Origin: JACTOJ01 sp032335695
Lineage (GTDB): Bacteria; Bacillota; Clostridia; Clostridiales; Clostridiaceae
Direction: 5' to 3'
Assembly: GCF_032335695.1 (NCBI RefSeq)
Contig: NZ_JACTOJ010000003.1
Span: forward strand, 1-64,000
Length of the DNA: 64,000 nucleotides
Below the pieces are notes generated by a model that ran no database searches, was not told the DNA's origin, and saw only the letters and a program-made list of their open reading frames with translations. Made by a program: the position numbers and the translations under genes. Shown here piece by piece: positions 24,552 through 34,900 of the stretch (position 1 is its first letter; each line of letters begins with the position of its first letter).

Positions 24552-24842
24552 ATGCAGATTACCGATGTTAGAATTAGAAAAATTGCGGCTGATGGAAAGA
24601 TGAAGGCTATAGTATCTGTAACTTTTGATAATGAATTTGTGGTACATGATATAAAAGTTATCGAAGGTCAGAACGGTCTTTTTATAGCTATGCCTAGCAG
24701 AAAAACTCCTGATGGAGAATTCAAGGATATAGCCCATCCAATAAATACCGATACAAGAGAGAAAATACAGAATGCTATTCTAGAGGAATATGCAAAGGTT
24801 AAAAATGAAGAAGCGGAAGCTTCTGAAAATAGCGAAGAGTAA
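24552..24842 (+). CDS. spoVG: Septation/sporulation regulator SpoVG
   Basis: A 96-residue SpoVG protein, full length for the family: N-terminal ITDVRIRKI, central GLFIAMPSRKTPDGEF, then DIAHPINTDTREKI and an acidic tail. SpoVG is a small nucleic-acid-binding regulator affecting asymmetric septation and, in other Firmicutes, capsule and virulence genes. TTGGAGGTGG precedes the ATG. Upstream, AGGAAAT at about 24491 followed 13 bp later by GAAAT loosely fits the sigma-H promoter that drives spoVG in Bacillus; this match is weak. A terminator follows directly. Confidence 0.96.
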   Translation: MQITDVRIRKIAADGKMKAIVSVTFDNEFVVHDIKVIEGQNGLFIAMPSRKTPDGEFKDIAHPINTDTREKIQNAILEEYAKVKNEEAEASENSEE

Positions 24843-24872
24843 AAAGGAGTTTAAACTCCTTTTTCTTTTTGT
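24843..24872 (+). terminator. Terminator after spoVG
   Basis: AAAGGAGTTT/AAACTCCTTT stem followed by TTCTTTTTG. Confidence 0.85.
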
Positions 24873-25011
24873 AATTTTCTAAAAAATGAGTCATGGTTGA
24901 AAATATGGAAGCTATAAAATATAATATAGTTGGTTAAATAAAAAGGCTGTGTTTTAAAATATAGCTCTTAGAACTAATAATAAAAGTTTTTTTATATGAA
25001 GAGGTGTTTTG

Positions 25012-26379
25012 ATGTATAAATGTGCTTTGATTCTAGCGGCTGGTCAGGGAAAAAGAATCAAATCTGATATTCCTAAGGTACTTCATAAGGTTTGCGGCAG
25101 AGAAATGGTTAATCATGTAATCGATACTGTAAATAAATCGGGAATAGAGGACATTGATATTATTATAGGAAAAGGTGCGGATAAGGTTAAAGAAGCTACA
25201 AAAGAGCATAAAGTTTCATATAGCTTGCAGCTTGCACAATTAGGCACAGGAGATGCAATTAAATCTGCAGGAGATTTTTTAGCTGGCAAAGATGGTATGG
25301 TTGCCATACTTACAGGAGATGCTCCGCTGATAAGAGAAGATACTATAACAGGAATGATAAATTATTTTGAAAATAACAGTTATTCAGCAATTATGCTTAC
25401 TTCTATTGTGGATAATCCTACAGGCTACGGAAGGGTTGTTAGGAGCGGAGAAGAAGTAGATAAGATCATTGAACATAAGGATTGCAGCGAAGAAGAATTA
25501 AAGATAAACGAAATAAATTCAGGAGTATATATATTTGATATTAAAATGCTTGAAGAAAGCTTAAAGGAATTAAAAAATAATAATGCTCAGGGAGAATATT
25601 ATCTTACAGATGTGATAGGAATCCTTAAAGGAAAAAATAAAAAAGTTGGAGCTGTGAGCACCGATTTTGAAGAAACCTTAGGAGTAAATTCTAGAATAGA
25701 ACTTGCAAGAGCAGAGGCTATAATGAGAGATAGAATCGCCAGCTATCATATGGCTAATGGTGTAACTTTAATAGATCCTAAGAATACTTATATAGAGAAA
25801 GATGTAATTATAGAACAGGACGTAGTAATATATCCTGGCAATGTTATACAGGGAAGAAGTCTAATAAAGACAGGCACTATTTTATATCCAAATAGTAGAA
25901 TAGATAATAGTAAAATAGGAAAAAATGTAACAATACAAAGCTCGGTAGTATTAGATAGCTCCATAGGAGAAAATACTACAGTAGGACCGTTTGCTTATAT
26001 AAGACCTGAAAGCAGCATTGGAAATGATGTTCGTATAGGAGACTTTGTGGAAATAAAGAAATCAACCATAGGAAACAACACTAAAGTGTCTCACCTTACA
26101 TATATAGGTGATGCACAAGTTGGAGAAAGCTGCAATTTTGGATGTGGTACAGTGGTTGTTAATTATGATGGAAAAGCAAAGCATAAAACTATCATAGGAG
26201 ATAATGCTTTCATAGGATGTAATACAAACCTTGTATCACCAGTAGAAGTTAAAGACAATACATACATTGCAGCAGGGTCTACAATTACTAAGGAAGTGCC
26301 AGAAAATAGCCTAGCTATTGCTAGAGCGCGTCAGGTAAATGTAGAAGGATGGGTAAAAAGAAAAAAACTTAACAAGTAA
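25012..26379 (+). CDS. glmU: Bifunctional GlcNAc-1-P uridyltransferase / GlcN-1-P acetyltransferase
   Basis: A 455-residue two-domain enzyme making UDP-GlcNAc for peptidoglycan. The N-terminal uridyltransferase domain opens with LAAGQGKRIKSDIPKVLHK. The C-terminal half is a left-handed beta-helix of hexapeptide repeats (for example DVRIGDFVEIKKSTIGNN), ending in the acetyltransferase active-site region NYDGKAKHKT. Length and order are typical. ATG 25012 is favoured over the adjacent TTG 25009 by spacing from GAAGAGGTG. It is followed by prs, the conserved pair. Confidence 0.97.
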   Translation: MYKCALILAAGQGKRIKSDIPKVLHKVCGREMVNHVIDTVNKSGIEDIDIIIGKGADKVKEATKEHKVSYSLQLAQLGTGDAIKSAGDFLAGKDGMVAILTGDAPLIREDTITGMINYFENNSYSAIMLTSIVDNPTGYGRVVRSGEEVDKIIEHKDCSEEELKINEINSGVYIFDIKMLEESLKELKNNNAQGEYYLTDVIGILKGKNKKVGAVSTDFEETLGVNSRIELARAEAIMRDRIASYHMANGVTLIDPKNTYIEKDVIIEQDVVIYPGNVIQGRSLIKTGTILYPNSRIDNSKIGKNVTIQSSVVLDSSIGENTTVGPFAYIRPESSIGNDVRIGDFVEIKKSTIGNNTKVSHLTYIGDAQVGESCNFGCGTVVVNYDGKAKHKTIIGDNAFIGCNTNLVSPVEVKDNTYIAAGSTITKEVPENSLAIARARQVNVEGWVKRKKLNK

Positions 26380-26487
26380 GTAAACATATTTTTAAAGAAA
26401 AACTGCTATTATGATTTTTGAAATGAAAAAATTGTTGTAATAGCAATTTACTAATTAAAATTAGTAAACAGAGGAGGCTAAATTCAA

Positions 26488-27447
26488 ATGATAACCCACG
26501 GAAAAAATATAAAGATTTTTACAGGAAATTCTCACCCTGAATTAGCAAGAGGCATAGCGGCTGATTTAGGTATAGAACTTGGTAATGCTAAGGTTGGTAA
26601 ATTCAGCGATGGAGAAATATCCGTAGATATCTTTGATACTGTAAGAGGAGCCGATGTGTTTGTTGTTCAGCCTACCAATGCACCAGTGAATGACAATCTT
26701 ATGGAATTATTAATTCTTATGGATGCATTTAAGAGGGCGTCAGCAGGAAGAATAACAGCTGTAATACCTTATTATGGATATGCTAGACAAGACAGAAAGG
26801 TGAAGGCTAGAGATCCTATTACCGCCAAACTTGTAGCAGATCTCATAACCACGGCCGGAGCTGATAGAGTGCTTAGCATGGACCTTCATGCAGCTCAAAT
26901 TCAGGGATATTTTAATATACCATTAGATAATCTTATGGGAGCACCTATTTTGGCAAGGTACTTTATTGGAAAAGGATTTAAGGAAAATGATGATGTTGTA
27001 GTAGTATCTCCAGATCTTGGAAGTGTAACAAGAGCTAGAAAATTTGCCGATAAGCTAGGAGCACCAATAGCCATAATAGATAAAAGAAGACCCCGCGCTA
27101 ACGTATGCGAAATTATGAATATAATTGGTGACGTTAAAGGAAAAGTATGCATATTGGTTGATGATATGATAGATACTGCAGGAACAATTGCAAATGCTGC
27201 AAATGCTTTAATGAATCTAGGAGCCAAGGAAGTATATGCTTGCTGTTCACACGGTATATTGTCTGGACCGGCAGTAGAGAGAATAGAAAAGAGTCCTATT
27301 AAGGAACTTATCATGTTAGATACTATAAAAATATCAGAAGATAAAAAAATACCTAAAATAAAATCACTTTCAGTTTCAAGCTTGTTTGCTGAAGCTATAA
27401 AAAGAATATATGATGATGTATCAATAAGTAAGTTGTTTGAGGAATAA
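26488..27447 (+). CDS. prs: Ribose-phosphate pyrophosphokinase (PRPP synthase)
   Basis: A 319-residue class I PRPP synthase. Motifs: FTGNSHPELA at the N-terminus, the ATP loop YARQDRKVKARDPITAK, SPDLGSVTRARKFADKLG, and the PRPP-binding VDDMIDTAGT. It converts ribose-5-phosphate and ATP to PRPP, the precursor of nucleotides, His and Trp and the effector of PurR encoded 2 kb upstream. GAGGAGG supports the start. It probably forms a unit with glmU. Confidence 0.97.
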   Translation: MITHGKNIKIFTGNSHPELARGIAADLGIELGNAKVGKFSDGEISVDIFDTVRGADVFVVQPTNAPVNDNLMELLILMDAFKRASAGRITAVIPYYGYARQDRKVKARDPITAKLVADLITTAGADRVLSMDLHAAQIQGYFNIPLDNLMGAPILARYFIGKGFKENDDVVVVSPDLGSVTRARKFADKLGAPIAIIDKRRPRANVCEIMNIIGDVKGKVCILVDDMIDTAGTIANAANALMNLGAKEVYACCSHGILSGPAVERIEKSPIKELIMLDTIKISEDKKIPKIKSLSVSSLFAEAIKRIYDDVSISKLFEE

Positions 27448-27465
27448 ATTTTAGATTAAACAATA

Positions 27466-27521
27466 AAAAGCTTGCATGTATAGGTTAGAAACAATAAATT
27501 CTATCTATGATGCAAGCTTTT
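27466..27521 (+). terminator. Terminator after prs
   Basis: AAAAGCTTGCAT (27466-27477) pairs with ATGCAAGCTTTT (27510-27521); the loop is A/T-rich. Confidence 0.75.
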
Positions 27522-27587
27522 ATAATATCTATATTTTGTTCTGTTTTAAATTAATTCATCATGTAATCTAATAAAATAGTAAATTAT

Positions 27588-27615
27588 TTGTAACATTTTA
27601 AAAATAGTATATAAT
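27588..27615 (+). promoter_or_regulatory. Probable promoter of the two-component system
   Basis: TTGTAA (27588-27593), 16-bp spacer, TATAAT (27610-27615), about 140 nt before the response regulator start. The rest of the gap from 27448 to 27753 holds only the prs terminator. Confidence 0.5.
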
Positions 27616-27753
27616 ATTTAAATTAAAATGTGTTAAATTTAATGTAAGAGATAATAATGAAATTAGGTCAATTAATTATTTAGTATAAACAGCATACCAA
27701 AATTACCATAGAGAGCGATAAAAAAAACCTATCTACAATTAGGAGGTATATGA

Positions 27754-28440
27754 ATGGAAGGTTCATTAGCAAGAATTTTAATAGTTGATGATGATGTAAA
27801 CATAAGCGAAGTAATAAAAATGTATGTGGAGAATTCAGGATATTCCACCAAGGTGGTTCATGATGGCAAGGCAGCTCAAGATGCATTTATAGAGTATAAG
27901 CCTGATTTAGTTCTATTAGATATAATGATTCCTAATATAGATGGAGTTGACGTACTTAAATGGATAAGAAAGGAGCACGCAACACCTGTAATAATGCTTA
28001 CAGCTAGGGGAGAAACCTTTGATAAGGTATTGGGGCTTGAATTAGGAGCTGATGATTATATAGTTAAACCTTTTGAACCTAAAGAACTGGTAGCGAGAGT
28101 AAAGGCTGTTTTAAGAAGATACAATAGTGAAAATTCAAATAAGGAAATCCTTACTTTTCAAGAGCTTAGCGTAGATGTAAATTCATACAATGTGCAGTAT
28201 AAAGGTGAAGAAATAAAAATGCCGCCTAAGGAATTTGAACTTTTACACTTTTTGGCAAGCAATAAAAATAGAGTATTTACAAGAGAGCAGCTTTTGTGTG
28301 AAGTTTGGGGATATGATTATCCAGGAGACTCAAGAACGGTTGATGTACATGTAAAAAGGCTGAGAGAAAAGCTTCAAGGAGGTCCTAATTGGCAGATAGA
28401 AACTGTTTGGGGTGTAGGATATAAGTTTGAGGTGAAATAG
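27754..28440 (+). CDS. OmpR/PhoB-type response regulator
   Basis: A 228-residue regulator: receiver domain with the acidic pair in VDDDVN, phospho-acceptor D56 (LLDIMIP), T in MLTARGE and K in IVKPFEP; then an OmpR winged-helix domain (about 130-228) with FTREQLLCEVWGYDYPGDSRT and VWGVGYKF. It binds DNA when phosphorylated by the kinase encoded immediately after (adjacent stop and start). With htrA next, the arrangement resembles CssRS-htrA secretion-stress control in Bacillus; that parallel is inferred from order only. Confidence 0.94.
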   Translation: MEGSLARILIVDDDVNISEVIKMYVENSGYSTKVVHDGKAAQDAFIEYKPDLVLLDIMIPNIDGVDVLKWIRKEHATPVIMLTARGETFDKVLGLELGADDYIVKPFEPKELVARVKAVLRRYNSENSNKEILTFQELSVDVNSYNVQYKGEEIKMPPKEFELLHFLASNKNRVFTREQLLCEVWGYDYPGDSRTVDVHVKRLREKLQGGPNWQIETVWGVGYKFEVK

Positions 28441-29859
28441 ATGCTGAATAAGGGTATCGTAAAAAATACATTGACAATGTTTGTTATAGTTGTGGTTATC
28501 GCTAACACTGGAATAGCAGCTGTTGTTTCCATATGGTATCATTATAATACTTTCGATAAGCTTAGAGATACTTTTGATTCTCAGGCTTCTGTAATGGGAG
28601 ATATAGTTAAACAGCATAAGGATGAGTCTGATCTTGCAGATTATCTAAAAGATTATATGACCTTTGTAAACCAATATTCAAATTCAGATATACTTATAGT
28701 GGACGGTTCGGGATATGTATTTTCTCAGGTGGGTTCAAATTATACTAATCTTGAATTCAATAATTTTTTTGATAAAGAAGATATGGATGAATTAAGAAAT
28801 GATAAATCCATACAAAGAGAAAATAAATATAGGCAAGTGTTTAATGATGATGCATACATGTATATTAAACCTGTTTTAGATAATGGAATCCTTATAAAAG
28901 CAGTAGCTTTTGTTATTCCCGTAAGCAAAATTAGCTCTAGGCTTAGTGAAGGATACTCAATAATATGGTTTACTTCTCTAATTTTTACGGCTATATCGGC
29001 TTATATAATATATTACCTTACTAAGAAAACTATTTTTAATCCATTAAAGGAGATAAATGATTCAGCTAAAAAAATATCTAAGGGAGAAGTTCAAAGAAGG
29101 GTAAAGGTTAATGCTAAGCAGGAAATCACAGAATTAGCAGAGTCCTTTAATTCTATGGCAGATTCCTTGGAAAAAGTTGAAAAAAACAGAAGAGAATTTA
29201 TATCTAATGTATCCCATGAGTTAAGGTCACCTATAACTTCTATAAAAGGTTTTATAGGAGGAATAATGGATGGAGTTATCCCAAAAGACAAAGAGAATTA
29301 TTATCTTCAGATTACCTATGAAGAAATACAGAGGTTAACTAGATTAGTAAATGAACTCTTGGATCTTTCAGCAATGGAAGCAGGAAAGTTTTCTTTAGTA
29401 ATATCAGAAATTGATATTAATGAAATTATAAGGCTAAGCGTGATAAGATTTGAAACTAGAATTAATGTTAAAAAGCTTAAGGTGGATGTGGTACTCCAGG
29501 ACGAACATATTTACGCAGTAGGTGACCGAGATAGACTTATACAGGTGGTCACTAACCTTCTGGATAATGCCGTAAAATATGTAGGGGATGGCGGAAAAAT
29601 AAGAGTGACTACAAAAACAAAAGGAGACAATGTGCTAGTAAGCATTTTTAATGATGGACCATCTATATCACAAGAGGATTTAAGGCATATATGGGATAGA
29701 TTCTACAAATCGGATAAATCAAGAACATACAAGCAAAGTACAGGATTAGGATTACCAATAGTAAGAAATATTCTTACTCAGCTAGGACAGGACATTTGGG
29801 TTGAAAATGGCGAAAAGCAAGGGGTAACTTTTTACTTTACTCTAAAAAAAGCATATTGA
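28441..29859 (+). CDS. Membrane sensor histidine kinase
   Basis: A 472-residue kinase. TM1 at about 10-32, an extracytoplasmic sensor of about 135 residues, TM2 at about 172-194, HAMP linker, HisKA with phospho-acceptor H259 in SNVSHELRSPITS, and HATPase_c with the N box NLLDNAVKY, FNDGPS and GLGLPIV. It starts directly after the stop of the response regulator gene. It phosphorylates that partner. The ligand is unknown; the htrA protease downstream suggests envelope or secretion stress. Confidence 0.94.
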   Translation: MLNKGIVKNTLTMFVIVVVIANTGIAAVVSIWYHYNTFDKLRDTFDSQASVMGDIVKQHKDESDLADYLKDYMTFVNQYSNSDILIVDGSGYVFSQVGSNYTNLEFNNFFDKEDMDELRNDKSIQRENKYRQVFNDDAYMYIKPVLDNGILIKAVAFVIPVSKISSRLSEGYSIIWFTSLIFTAISAYIIYYLTKKTIFNPLKEINDSAKKISKGEVQRRVKVNAKQEITELAESFNSMADSLEKVEKNRREFISNVSHELRSPITSIKGFIGGIMDGVIPKDKENYYLQITYEEIQRLTRLVNELLDLSAMEAGKFSLVISEIDINEIIRLSVIRFETRINVKKLKVDVVLQDEHIYAVGDRDRLIQVVTNLLDNAVKYVGDGGKIRVTTKTKGDNVLVSIFNDGPSISQEDLRHIWDRFYKSDKSRTYKQSTGLGLPIVRNILTQLGQDIWVENGEKQGVTFYFTLKKAY

Positions 29860-29953
29860 TAGTTTTTTATAAATAAAAGCTTAGTTATTGGTTTTTCTTA
29901 ACATTTTTTATTATGGAGATACGATTTAAGTTAAGATTATTAGGAGGGTAAAT

Positions 29954-31180
29954 ATGATAGGACAAAAGATCTCCGACAATAGCAGTTTAAACTATTTTGA
30001 GAATAATAAAGGTGAAGACATAATCAAAGAAGACAGTAATCAGTGCGACCCAATAATTAATTATGGTACTATTAACTTTAGAAGCAATAAAACAAAGAGA
30101 AAAATCAGATATATCTGCAGAGGTATGGTTTTCTTATTTGTAGCAGCTTTGTCAGGAGGAACAACTGCTTATGTACTAGTGAATAATCAGATGTCCAAAA
30201 TAGCTCAGAAATATAATGAAGGAAGTACAAACATTATTGTAAATTCAAGTCAAGCTGGAAATGTAACCTCCAGCAGTGTTGTTCCTAAAAATTCCATTAA
30301 TTATGTTGCTGAAAAAGTTGGGCCAACTGTAGTAGGAATAAGCAATAGTGCAGAAAGCTTTTTGGGTAAGGAAACCAATAGTTTCTCAGGTTCAGGTATC
30401 ATATTTAACTCAGATGGATATATCATAACTAATTATCATGTGATATCAGATAGTGATAAGATAATGGTTAAGCTTCCTAATGAAACTACAAAAACCTATG
30501 AAGCAAAAATTATAAGTGTGGATAAAAGTTTAGATTTAGCTATTATAAAGATAGACGCTCCAGGGCTTGTAGCTGCTAATTTTGGAGATTCCTCTAAGGT
30601 TAGAGTTGGAGATATAGCTGTAGCCATAGGAAATCCTTTAGGAGAAGAGTTAGCTGGAACTGTTTCAGCTGGAATAATAAGCTCTACAAATAAAAAATTA
30701 CAATATACAGATGGAGCTGGTAATACTTTTAACTATAATACTCTGCAGACCGATGCGGCTATAGATTCTGGAAGCAGCGGAGGAGCGTTGTGCAATGAGG
30801 TAGGAGAAGTTATTGGAATTACTAGTTTGAGAATGAATGCCCAAGGTGCTGGTTTTGCCATATGCATAAATGATGTATCAAAGTTCATAAAAGAGGCTAC
30901 TACAGACAAAGCTAAATTGCAGGTATCTGAAATTGGTATTATAGACGGAGGAACTGCAGGGCATAATAGTGGTGCTTATTTGAGAACTATTGCTAAAGAT
31001 TCTCCGGCTGATAAGGCAGGAATACAATACTCTGACATCGTAATACAGGTTAATAGCAAAAAAATTAAATCCTATGATCAAATGGTAGAGGCTATTGGAA
31101 GCATTAAAAAGGGAGATGCTATAAAGCTTAAGATTGATAGAAATGGTAAGATGATGGATATTACCATACAGTATAAATAG
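29954..31180 (+). CDS. HtrA/DegP-like membrane-anchored serine protease
   Basis: A 408-residue protein: cytoplasmic N-terminus, one TM helix (about 51-72), a trypsin-like protease domain, and a C-terminal PDZ domain (about 320-405). The catalytic triad is His in ITNYHVIS, Asp in LDLAIIK and Ser in DSGSSGGALCN. HtrA proteins degrade misfolded proteins at the outer membrane face. TAGGAGGG precedes the ATG. It lies 94 nt after the kinase gene and may share its transcript, fitting a secretion-stress unit. Confidence 0.94.
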   Translation: MIGQKISDNSSLNYFENNKGEDIIKEDSNQCDPIINYGTINFRSNKTKRKIRYICRGMVFLFVAALSGGTTAYVLVNNQMSKIAQKYNEGSTNIIVNSSQAGNVTSSSVVPKNSINYVAEKVGPTVVGISNSAESFLGKETNSFSGSGIIFNSDGYIITNYHVISDSDKIMVKLPNETTKTYEAKIISVDKSLDLAIIKIDAPGLVAANFGDSSKVRVGDIAVAIGNPLGEELAGTVSAGIISSTNKKLQYTDGAGNTFNYNTLQTDAAIDSGSSGGALCNEVGEVIGITSLRMNAQGAGFAICINDVSKFIKEATTDKAKLQVSEIGIIDGGTAGHNSGAYLRTIAKDSPADKAGIQYSDIVIQVNSKKIKSYDQMVEAIGSIKKGDAIKLKIDRNGKMMDITIQYK

Positions 31181-31222
31181 CGGATTTACCTTAAAATTTA
31201 TATATAAAACCCAATAAATTAA

Positions 31223-31256
31223 ACGGGGCTTAACCAGGTTGTTAAGCCCCCTTTTA
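31223..31256 (+). terminator. Terminator after htrA-like gene
   Basis: GGGGCTTAAC (31225-31234) pairs with GTTAAGCCCC (31241-31250), followed by CTTTT. Confidence 0.85.
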
Positions 31257-31363
31257 GATAGTTTAACCTTTGCTTTTATTCAAAAATTACTTTTAAAAGC
31301 TTTAAAAGTGGGGTATTATTAAATAAGAATGTCATGAATCATATAATTGGAGGAATAATATTT

Positions 31364-31930
31364 ATGTATCTTGTAGTTGGACTAGGCAATCCAGGCAGCG
31401 AATATGCAAAAACAAAGCATAATGTAGGATTTGATGTAGTAGATTTATTAGCAGATAAGTATAATATTGATATTAATAGGAAAAAATTTAAAGGGGTATT
31501 TGGCGAGGGAAATATATGTGGAAAAAAAGTGATACTTTTAAAACCGCATACATACATGAATTTAAGCGGTGAAAGTGTGGGGGAAGCTGTAAAGTTTTAC
31601 AAAATAGATATAGATAATATTATAATAGTATATGATGATATGAGCTTGGATATAGGCAGAATAAGAATAAGAGAAAAGGGCAGTGCTGGTGGGCATAATG
31701 GTATAAAAAATATAATAGCCATGCTGTCCACAGATGCATTCCCTAGGATAAAGGTTGGAGTTGGGAAACCTAAGGGTTCTTGGGTGTCGCATGTGCTCAG
31801 CGGCTTTGATAAAAATGAGAGAATAAAATTAGAAAAAACATTTGATATGGTTGTAGAGTCTATTGAAACTATAGTAAACTCTAGCGTTAGTGAAGCTATG
31901 AATAAATTCAATGGAATCACCATAGAATAA
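31364..31930 (+). CDS. pth: Peptidyl-tRNA hydrolase
   Basis: A 188-residue enzyme that releases tRNA from prematurely dropped peptidyl-tRNA. The N-terminal motif VVGLGNPGSEYAKTKHNVGF carries the substrate Asn and catalytic His; YDDMSLDIG carries the Asp, and GSAGGHNGIK is the second signature. ATG 31364 follows TTGGAGG, and MYLVVGLGNPG is the usual family start; the in-frame ATG 31334 upstream is rejected. mfd follows 25 nt later, the conserved pth-mfd pair. Confidence 0.97.
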   Translation: MYLVVGLGNPGSEYAKTKHNVGFDVVDLLADKYNIDINRKKFKGVFGEGNICGKKVILLKPHTYMNLSGESVGEAVKFYKIDIDNIIIVYDDMSLDIGRIRIREKGSAGGHNGIKNIIAMLSTDAFPRIKVGVGKPKGSWVSHVLSGFDKNERIKLEKTFDMVVESIETIVNSSVSEAMNKFNGITIE

Positions 31931-31955
31931 AGGTTTGTAGGATGGTGTATTATTT

Positions 31956-34900
31956 ATGAGACTTAATGGACTTATGACCCCATTGAAGGAAAATTCAATG
32001 TTTAAAGCACTAAAGGGAGCCTTGGATAAAAATAGATTCCCAGTAGCCTTAAATGGTCTTTCGGAATCTTCCAGGACTTATTTAATAAATGGAATTTTTG
32101 AAGAGGCTGATAAAAGTATATTTGTTATAACTAGCAGTGATGTGGAGTGCCGAAATTTATATGAGGATATAAGTTTTTTTACTCCAAACGTTTTTTATTT
32201 TCCTAGCAAAGAAGTAGTGTTTTATAACGTATATGCTATTTCTGGGGACCTAAGATGGGAAAGACTTAAAGTTATAAAAGAAATGCTAAATAGCAATAAG
32301 AAAATAATAGTTACCTCTATGGATGCTTTAGCATCCTCTTATATTCCGGTAGAATTGTATAAAAAATACACATTTAATATATCTGTGGGAGATGTGCTGC
32401 AAATACAGGAATTTGCACATAAGCTTGTGCAATGCGGATATGAAAGAATGGATATGGTAGATGGTAAAGGTCAATTTTCAATAAGGGGAGGAATTATAGA
32501 TGTATTTCCTCCTACCTATTCTGTGCCTTTTAGAATAGAGCTTTTTGATGATGAAGTGGATTCTATAAGAAGTTTTAATACCGAATCCCAAAGAAGTATT
32601 GAAAAGGTTGATAATATAGAGATATTTCCTGCTAAAGAGATAATATTAGAAACTGAAAATATAAAAAATGGTATGGATAATATAAACAAAGATTTTCAGA
32701 AAGCACTAAAGGGATTTAAAGAAAGAGAAGAAAAAGAAGCTTATGAAAAACTAAATAATTATATAAGTGAGAACTTAGAATTATTAGAACATAATTCTGG
32801 CTTTGAAACCATAGATAGTTTTCTGCCTTATTTTTATGATAAAAGTTCTGACTTTTATGATTATATTAAAGATTCATTGATAGTAATTGATGATATGCAA
32901 AAATGTAAGGGAAAATTAGATAGTTTATATTTTGAATTTGAACAAAACTACACTTCTTTCTTAGAACGAGGAGATATACTTCCTCTGCAGAGCAGGCTGC
33001 TTGTAAATAAAGAAGATATGCTAAACAGACTTTTGCATAATAAACTTTTAGTAATGAGTTCTATAGGCAGAGGACAATCTGATTTTTCGCCAAGAGAGAT
33101 AGTAGAATTTTCAGAAATAACGCTGCATAATTATCATGGACAACTAGAAATTCTAATAAATGATATAAAAGAAAAGAAAAAAGAAGGATATAAAATCTTG
33201 ATTTTATCTGGAACTAGACCTAGGGGAGAAAGGCTTACTAACACCTTGAGAGAACAGGGTATAGAAAGCGCTTACAAGGATAAGGTGGATAGTATAAAAC
33301 CAGGAGAAGTAGTTATAACCTTTGGAAATCAATTAAAAGGTTACGAATATCCTGAATTGAAATTATGCGTAATATCTGATAAAGAGGTTTTTGGAGAGTC
33401 AAAAAGGAAAACTAGCAGAAAAATCCCTCAAAAAGGTGTTGGAAAAATAAAAAGCTTTACAGAATTAAAGCTGGGGGACTATGTTGTACATAGCAATCAT
33501 GGAATAGGAGTATATAAAGGTATAAAGCAGTTAGAGGTAGATGGATTAAAAAGAGATTACCTTGAAATAAGTTATGATGATGATGATAAGCTATATGTTC
33601 CCGTAGAGCAAATGGATTTTGTACAGAAATATATAGGCAGCGAAGGTAAGTCACCAAAAGTAAATAAGCTTGGCGGCAGCGAGTGGATTAAAGCAAAATC
33701 AAAAGTAAAAAAATCTATTAATGAAATAGCTGAAAGTCTAGTAAAATTGTATGCTGAAAGATCAACTGTGAGAGGATATAGCTTCAGCAGTGATACTGTT
33801 TGGCAGAAACAGTTTGAGGAGGAATTTCCATATGAAGAAACTCCGGATCAGTTAACTTCCTTGGAGGACATAAAAAAAGATATGGAATCTGATAAGCCTA
33901 TGGACAGACTATTATGCGGAGATGTAGGATATGGCAAGACGGAAGTAGCTGTTAGAGCTGCCTTTAAATCAGTTATGGATGGAAAGCAAGTTGCAATACT
34001 GGTTCCAACCACTATACTTGCAGAGCAGCATTATAATAATATGGTTAAAAGATTCTCTGATTTTCCTGTTAGGATAGATATGATAAGTAGGTTTAGGACA
34101 ACAACTCAAGTAAAAGAAACATTAAAAAATGTTAAATCAGGAGAAGTAGATATTTTAATAGGAACACACAGGATTTTACAAAAAGATGTAGAATTTAAAG
34201 ATATAGGTCTTCTTGTAGTGGATGAGGAACAAAGATTTGGAGTTACACATAAAGAAAAAATAAAGAACTTCAAAAAGAACATAGATGTTTTAACTTTATC
34301 AGCTACACCTATACCTAGAACTCTTCACATGTCACTTACAGGGGTTAGGGATATAAGCGTAATTGAAACTCCACCTGAAGAAAGATACCCAATCCAAACC
34401 TATGTTGTTGAATATAATGACCAGCTTATAAAGGATGCTATTCTGAGAGAAATAGGCCGAGGCGGGCAAGTTTATTTTGTTAACAATAGAGTTGAGAACA
34501 TAAATGCTATGGCAGATTATATTAAAAAACTTATTCCTGATGCTAGAGTTGCTATTGCTCATGGTCAAATGACGGAAAGAGAATTGGAAAAAGTAATGCT
34601 AGGCTTTATGAACCTTGAATATGATATACTTGTATGCACAGTAATAATTGAAACAGGAATAGACATACCTAATGTAAATACAATGATTATATATGAAGCA
34701 GATAGAATGGGATTATCTCAATTGTACCAGCTTAGAGGACGAGTAGGAAGATCCAATAGAATAGCTTATGCGTATTTTACTTATAAAAAAGATAAAATAC
34801 TAACAGAAGTTGCTGAGAAGAGGCTTAAGGCCATAAAGGAATTTACGGAGCTTGGGTCAGGGTTTAAAATAGCAATGAGGGATTTAGAAATAAGAGGAGC

